A DNA stretch of 64,000 bases from Arthrobacter sp. zg-Y1171. Its GTDB lineage: Bacteria; Actinomycetota; Actinomycetes; Actinomycetales; Micrococcaceae. Positions 61,246-64,000 of this stretch are shown here, piece after piece. Made by a program: the position numbers and the translations under genes. Numbering within the stretch: position 1 is the first letter of the stretch; every line of letters begins with the position of its first letter. The notes under the pieces are model-generated. The model was not told where the DNA came from and made no database searches. It saw only the letters and a list, made by a program, of their open reading frames with translations. The DNA lies in NCBI RefSeq assembly GCF_025244845.1, contig NZ_CP104264.1:2170001-2234000 (forward strand), in the 5' to 3' direction.

Positions 61246-61271
61246 GTACGTTTTCGGTGCCGCTCCGGCGG

Positions 61272-61805
61272 TCAGCGGCGGTCCGCCGGGGCTTCCGCAG
61301 CCTCCGTGGCGTCCGCACTTTCCGGCAGGATCACCAAACCGCTTTCGGGCGGGACCGGAAGTCCGGGGACGTCGACGGCGACCTGCCACCGCGGGCTTCC
61401 CAACTCGCTGATGACCTTCCGCAGCTGGGTGCGCAGTGCCTCTGACAGCAGCTCTCCGCCGTCGAGGAGCGTGCGCTCGATGTTCTGCGCTTCGTGGAGT
61501 GCTTCCTTGCCCTGCTCGGTGATCGTCACCATGTGGCTGCGCTTGTCGAGGTCATTGCGCACACGGCTAACGTGTCCGTGGGTCTCCAGGCGGGCGAGGG
61601 TCTTGCCCATCGTCTGGGCCTGAACCCGCACAAGCTGTGCCAGGCGTGCCTGCGTCATTGGCCCCTGGGAGTCAAGAACACCCAACGCGATAACGCCTGC
61701 GTGGGTCAGGCCGATGCTGACCAACCGCTCGTTCCAGGCATGCTCTACTAGGCGTGCAGCTGTAGATAGCAGGCGCCCGGTGGGCCAGCGCTCCATATCC
61801 GGCAT
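61272..61805 (-). CDS. MarR-family transcriptional regulator
   Basis: A 177-residue winged-helix regulator. The core reads THAGVIALGVLDSQGPMTQARLAQLV, then QAQTMGKTLARLETHGHVSR with the wing RVRNDLDKRSHMVTITEQGK. The last 40 residues are an extra Pro/Glu-rich tail. The ligand is unknown; MarR proteins commonly sense phenolics or oxidants. It is divergent from a Bcp peroxiredoxin, and two palindromes lie between them, so it may control itself and the peroxiredoxin. ATG 61805 is preferred; ATG 61796 is possible. Confidence 0.87.
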   Translation of the reverse strand: MPDMERWPTGRLLSTAARLVEHAWNERLVSIGLTHAGVIALGVLDSQGPMTQARLAQLVRVQAQTMGKTLARLETHGHVSRVRNDLDKRSHMVTITEQGKEALHEAQNIERTLLDGGELLSEALRTQLRKVISELGSPRWQVAVDVPGLPVPPESGLVILPESADATEAAEAPADRR

Positions 61806-61828
61806 AAAATAAAACTCTTCCTCTCGGC

Positions 61829-61858
61829 GACGGATCCGTCCGCAAACAGTCAGTTTGC
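61829..61858. promoter_or_regulatory. Adjacent palindromes, MarR operator candidates
   Basis: GACGGATCCGTC (61829-61840) is a perfect 12-bp palindrome, and GCAAAC-AGTCA-GTTTGC (61842-61858) is a perfect 6-5-6 inverted repeat one base further. Both lie 24-53 bases upstream of the MarR ATG, in the divergent region before bcp. Confidence 0.6.
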
Positions 61859-61956
61859 TGATTACGCCCCGATCCACAGTCTAGGATAGCCACCGCACGT
61901 TGGAAATGTCGCGTTATGACGCACCAACGGCGAAATCGACACCAAGGAGAGACCTA

Positions 61957-62424
61957 ATGCCCCGTCTGAGCCCGGATGAAACCGCACCGGAATTCGCGCT
62001 TCCCGCCGCCGATGGGACAACCGTGTCATTGGCGGACCTGCACGGCAGCAGCACCATCGTCTACTTCTATCCGGCCGCGGCCACGCCCGGCTGCACGAAG
62101 GAGGCCTGCGACTTCCGGGACAACCTGAACAGCCTCAAGGGCGCCGGCTACACCGTCCTGGGCGTCTCCCCCGATCCGGTGGAGAAGCTGGAGAAGTTCG
62201 CGGCATCCGAAAACCTGAACTTTCCGCTGCTCTCCGACGCCGACCACGCCGTGGCCGAAGCCTACGGAGCATGGGGCGAGAAGAAGAACTACGGCCGCAC
62301 CTACGAAGGGCTGATCAGGTCCACCGTGGTGGTGAACCCTGAAGGCAAGGTTGCCCTCGCCCAGTACAACGTGAAGGCGACCGGGCATGTTGCCAAGCTC
62401 CGGCGTGACCTGGGGCTCGACTAA
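61957..62424 (+). CDS. bcp: Thioredoxin-dependent thiol peroxidase (Bcp/PrxQ)
   Basis: A 155-residue atypical 2-Cys peroxiredoxin reducing H2O2 and organic hydroperoxides. The peroxidatic Cys46 and resolving Cys51 are in TPGCTKEACDFRD. FALPAADG and the C-terminal IRSTVVVNPEGKV are typical. AAGGAGAG precedes the ATG at 61957. It is divergent from a MarR regulator. Confidence 0.95.
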   Translation: MPRLSPDETAPEFALPAADGTTVSLADLHGSSTIVYFYPAAATPGCTKEACDFRDNLNSLKGAGYTVLGVSPDPVEKLEKFAASENLNFPLLSDADHAVAEAYGAWGEKKNYGRTYEGLIRSTVVVNPEGKVALAQYNVKATGHVAKLRRDLGLD

Positions 62425-62482
62425 CCTCGGGTAGACTAAGACCGGTTTCCCGGCTGCGCAATACAGCAGGCAGGGGAAATCG

Positions 62483-62564
<82 letters not shown>

Positions 62565-62573
62565 CCGGATATC

Positions 62574-62605
62574 AAAGCCCCGGTCTTCGGACCGGGGCTT
62601 TTTTC
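62574..62605 (+). terminator. Terminator after tRNA-Leu
   Basis: AAAGCCCCGGTC and GACCGGGGCTTTTTT form a 12-bp stem around a TTCG tetraloop with a T-tail, 10 bases after the tRNA. Confidence 0.9.
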
Positions 62606-62802
62606 ATGCCCGGGCTCATCGCCCGCGGCCCCGGCGTTGCCGAATCGTGACCACGCCGACGGTGACGAATGTCACGTAACAGAAACACTTCCGCATTAGG
62701 CTCTGTCCATACGTGTGCGTCCAACAGACGCATCCGGGCCGGCTTTCCGGCCGCAGGCAGCACTCGCATAGCGTTCATCCGCCCTTGAGGAGTACCCAAA
62801 AC

Positions 62803-64000
62803 ATGTTTTCAGCAGACAGTGTCCGGAAAGGCCGGTCCGCGAAGAAGCGCGCGTCCGCCCTTACCGCCGGCCTCGCCCTGAGCGCGCTTGTGCTTTCGGG
62901 CTGCGCCCAAAGCAACCGCGAGGAAGGGGCCGACGGCGGCTCCAGTGACGTCGACGGCACCTTCGTTTTCGCCGCTTCATCCGATCCCAAATCCCTGGAC
63001 CCCGCCTTCGCGTCCGACGGCGAGTCCTTCCGCGTCAGCCGCCAGATCTTCGAAGGCCTTGTCGGCGTCGAACCCGGCACCGCGGACCCGGCCCCGCTGC
63101 TGGCGAAGTCGTGGGAGGCTTCGGAAGACGGCATGACCTACACGTTCGACCTCGAAGAGGGCGTCAAGTTCCACGACGGCACCGATTTCAATGCCGAAGC
63201 AGTCTGCGCCAACTTTGACCGCTGGTACAACTTCACCGGCATCCAGCAGGCCGAAAGCCAGGCCTACTACTACGGCATGCTGTTCAAGGGCTTCTCGGAC
63301 ACACCCGAAGAGGCAACCTACAAGTCCTGCGAAGCGACCTCGGATGCCGAAGCCGTGATTACGCTGAACAAGCCCTTCGCCGGCTTTGTTGCCGCGCTCT
63401 CGCTGCCTGCCTTCAGCATGCAGAGCCCGGCCGCCCTGGAGGAATTCGGCGCCAACAACTCCTCGGGCACGGCCGAAGCCCCCGAGCTGACCGAATACGC
63501 CAAGGAACACCCCACCGGCACCGGTCCCTACAAGTTCGACGGCTGGGACGTGGGCAACCAGCTCACACTGTCCCTGAACGAGGATTACTGGGGCGGCGAC
63601 GACGCCCAGGTCACCGACATCATCTTCCGCGTCATCGACGATCCGCAGGCCCGCCGCCAGTCGCTGGAGTCCGGCGACATTGACGGCTACGACCTCGTGG
63701 CCCCCGCCGACACCGAGGCACTGGCCGACGCCGGCTTCAAGGTGATCCCGCGCGATCCGTTCACCATCCTGTACCTGGGCATCAACCAGCAGGTGCCCGA
63801 GCTGGCCGACCCCAAGGTCCGCCAGGCCATTGCGCACGCCATCGACAAGGAAGCACTGGTCAGCCAGACCCTGCCCGAGGGCACCAAGGTGGCCACCCAG
63901 TTCATCCCCGACGTCGTCAACGGCTACAACGAAGACGTCACCACGTACGAATACGACCCGGCAAAGGCCAAGTCCCTGCTGGCCGAAGCCGGCTACCCGG
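62803..64000 (+). CDS. ABC transporter family 5 solute-binding lipoprotein, 3' truncated
   Basis: The first 399 codons of an extracellular solute-binding protein of family 5 (DppA/OppA type), cut by the window end. The N-terminus is a lipoprotein signal with positive residues (RKGRSAKK), a hydrophobic stretch and lipobox LSGC with Cys34. The mature part shows FAASSDPKSLDPAFASDGESF, LAKSWEASEDGMTYTFDLEE, VKFHDGTDFNAEAV and HPTGTGPYKFDGWD, all typical. It should capture peptides (possibly nickel or sugars) for an importer whose permease and ATPase genes probably follow. GAGGAG lies 10 bases before the ATG, and two small hairpins lie in the leader (62716-62732 and 62737-62752). Confidence 0.92.
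   Translation, partial: MFSADSVRKGRSAKKRASALTAGLALSALVLSGCAQSNREEGADGGSSDVDGTFVFAASSDPKSLDPAFASDGESFRVSRQIFEGLVGVEPGTADPAPLLAKSWEASEDGMTYTFDLEEGVKFHDGTDFNAEAVCANFDRWYNFTGIQQAESQAYYYGMLFKGFSDTPEEATYKSCEATSDAEAVITLNKPFAGFVAALSLPAFSMQSPAALEEFGANNSSGTAEAPELTEYAKEHPTGTGPYKFDGWDVGNQLTLSLNEDYWGGDDAQVTDIIFRVIDDPQARRQSLESGDIDGYDLVAPADTEALADAGFKVIPRDPFTILYLGINQQVPELADPKVRQAIAHAIDKEALVSQTLPEGTKVATQFIPDVVNGYNEDVTTYEYDPAKAKSLLAEAGYP

Overview
The window is chromosomal DNA from a high-GC actinobacterium, most likely Micrococcaceae (Arthrobacter sensu lato). The evidence is the gene order (murA-plsC-gpsA-ddl, DUF177-rpmF-rnc-mutM, DAK2-recG-rsmD, ilvBNC-serA-leuB-ilvE), a cysteine-free L32, an rrn operon without spacer tRNAs, and DUF3515, DUF222-HNH and LytR-CpsA-Psr proteins. 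No phage, insertion sequence, plasmid or CRISPR signature was seen; almost everything is core or near-core. Both ends are cut inside genes: an NAD-dependent epimerase on the left and a family 5 solute-binding lipoprotein on the right.

Layout. 1-6 kb is the most accessory part: epimerase, two serine beta-lactamase-fold hydrolases, a DUF222-HNH nuclease with an SOS-type box over its start codon, and a regulator / serine hydrolase / membrane protein operon with a palindrome in front. 6-15 kb holds mutM, rnc, rpmF, DUF177, coaD, an aminotransferase, a spermidine-synthase-like methyltransferase-fold protein, rsmD, recG and a DAK2 protein. 15-26 kb holds cell-envelope genes (LCP, ddl, gpsA, plsC, murA), leuCD with a divergent IclR regulator, a small K+ channel and thiL. 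26-31 kb has tRNA-Glu, tRNA-Gln, a HAD hydrolase, gltX and an FAH-family enzyme. 31-37 kb is a complete rrn operon on the minus strand (16S at high, 5S at low coordinates). 37-46 kb has an MBL hydrolase, ilvE, leuB, a histidine kinase / response regulator pair, and an ABC exporter-type ATPase plus FtsX-like permease. 46-57 kb has metG, serA, ilvC, ilvN, ilvB and ilvD. 57-64 kb has a 2-hydroxyacid dehydrogenase, a duplicated tRNA-Lys unit, RtcB, a MarR regulator, a Bcp peroxiredoxin, tRNA-Leu and the solute-binding protein.

Functional themes. Branched-chain amino acid synthesis dominates: ilvB, ilvN, ilvC, ilvD, ilvE, leuB, leuC and leuD are all on the minus strand in this window. The ilvB leader encodes a 13-residue peptide, [13 protein letters not shown], with seven Ile/Val/Leu codons, followed by a T-tailed hairpin, which is an attenuator architecture. 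Its promoter region shares an exact 15-base box with the leuC / IclR-regulator intergenic region, suggesting that the IclR protein (LtbR-like) links the two loci. RNase III (rnc) is encoded in the same window as the rrn operon, whose 16S and 23S flanks form long processing stems carrying boxA elements.

Points most worth a second look: the shared 15-mer plus attenuator, the SOS box on a probably leaderless HNH gene, a DUF177 gene whose conserved N-terminus can be reached only by a non-canonical ATT start, a whole-unit tRNA-Lys duplication, a terminator-like hairpin inside the rrn leader, and the regulator / serine hydrolase operon, which is the nearest thing here to an uncharacterised system.
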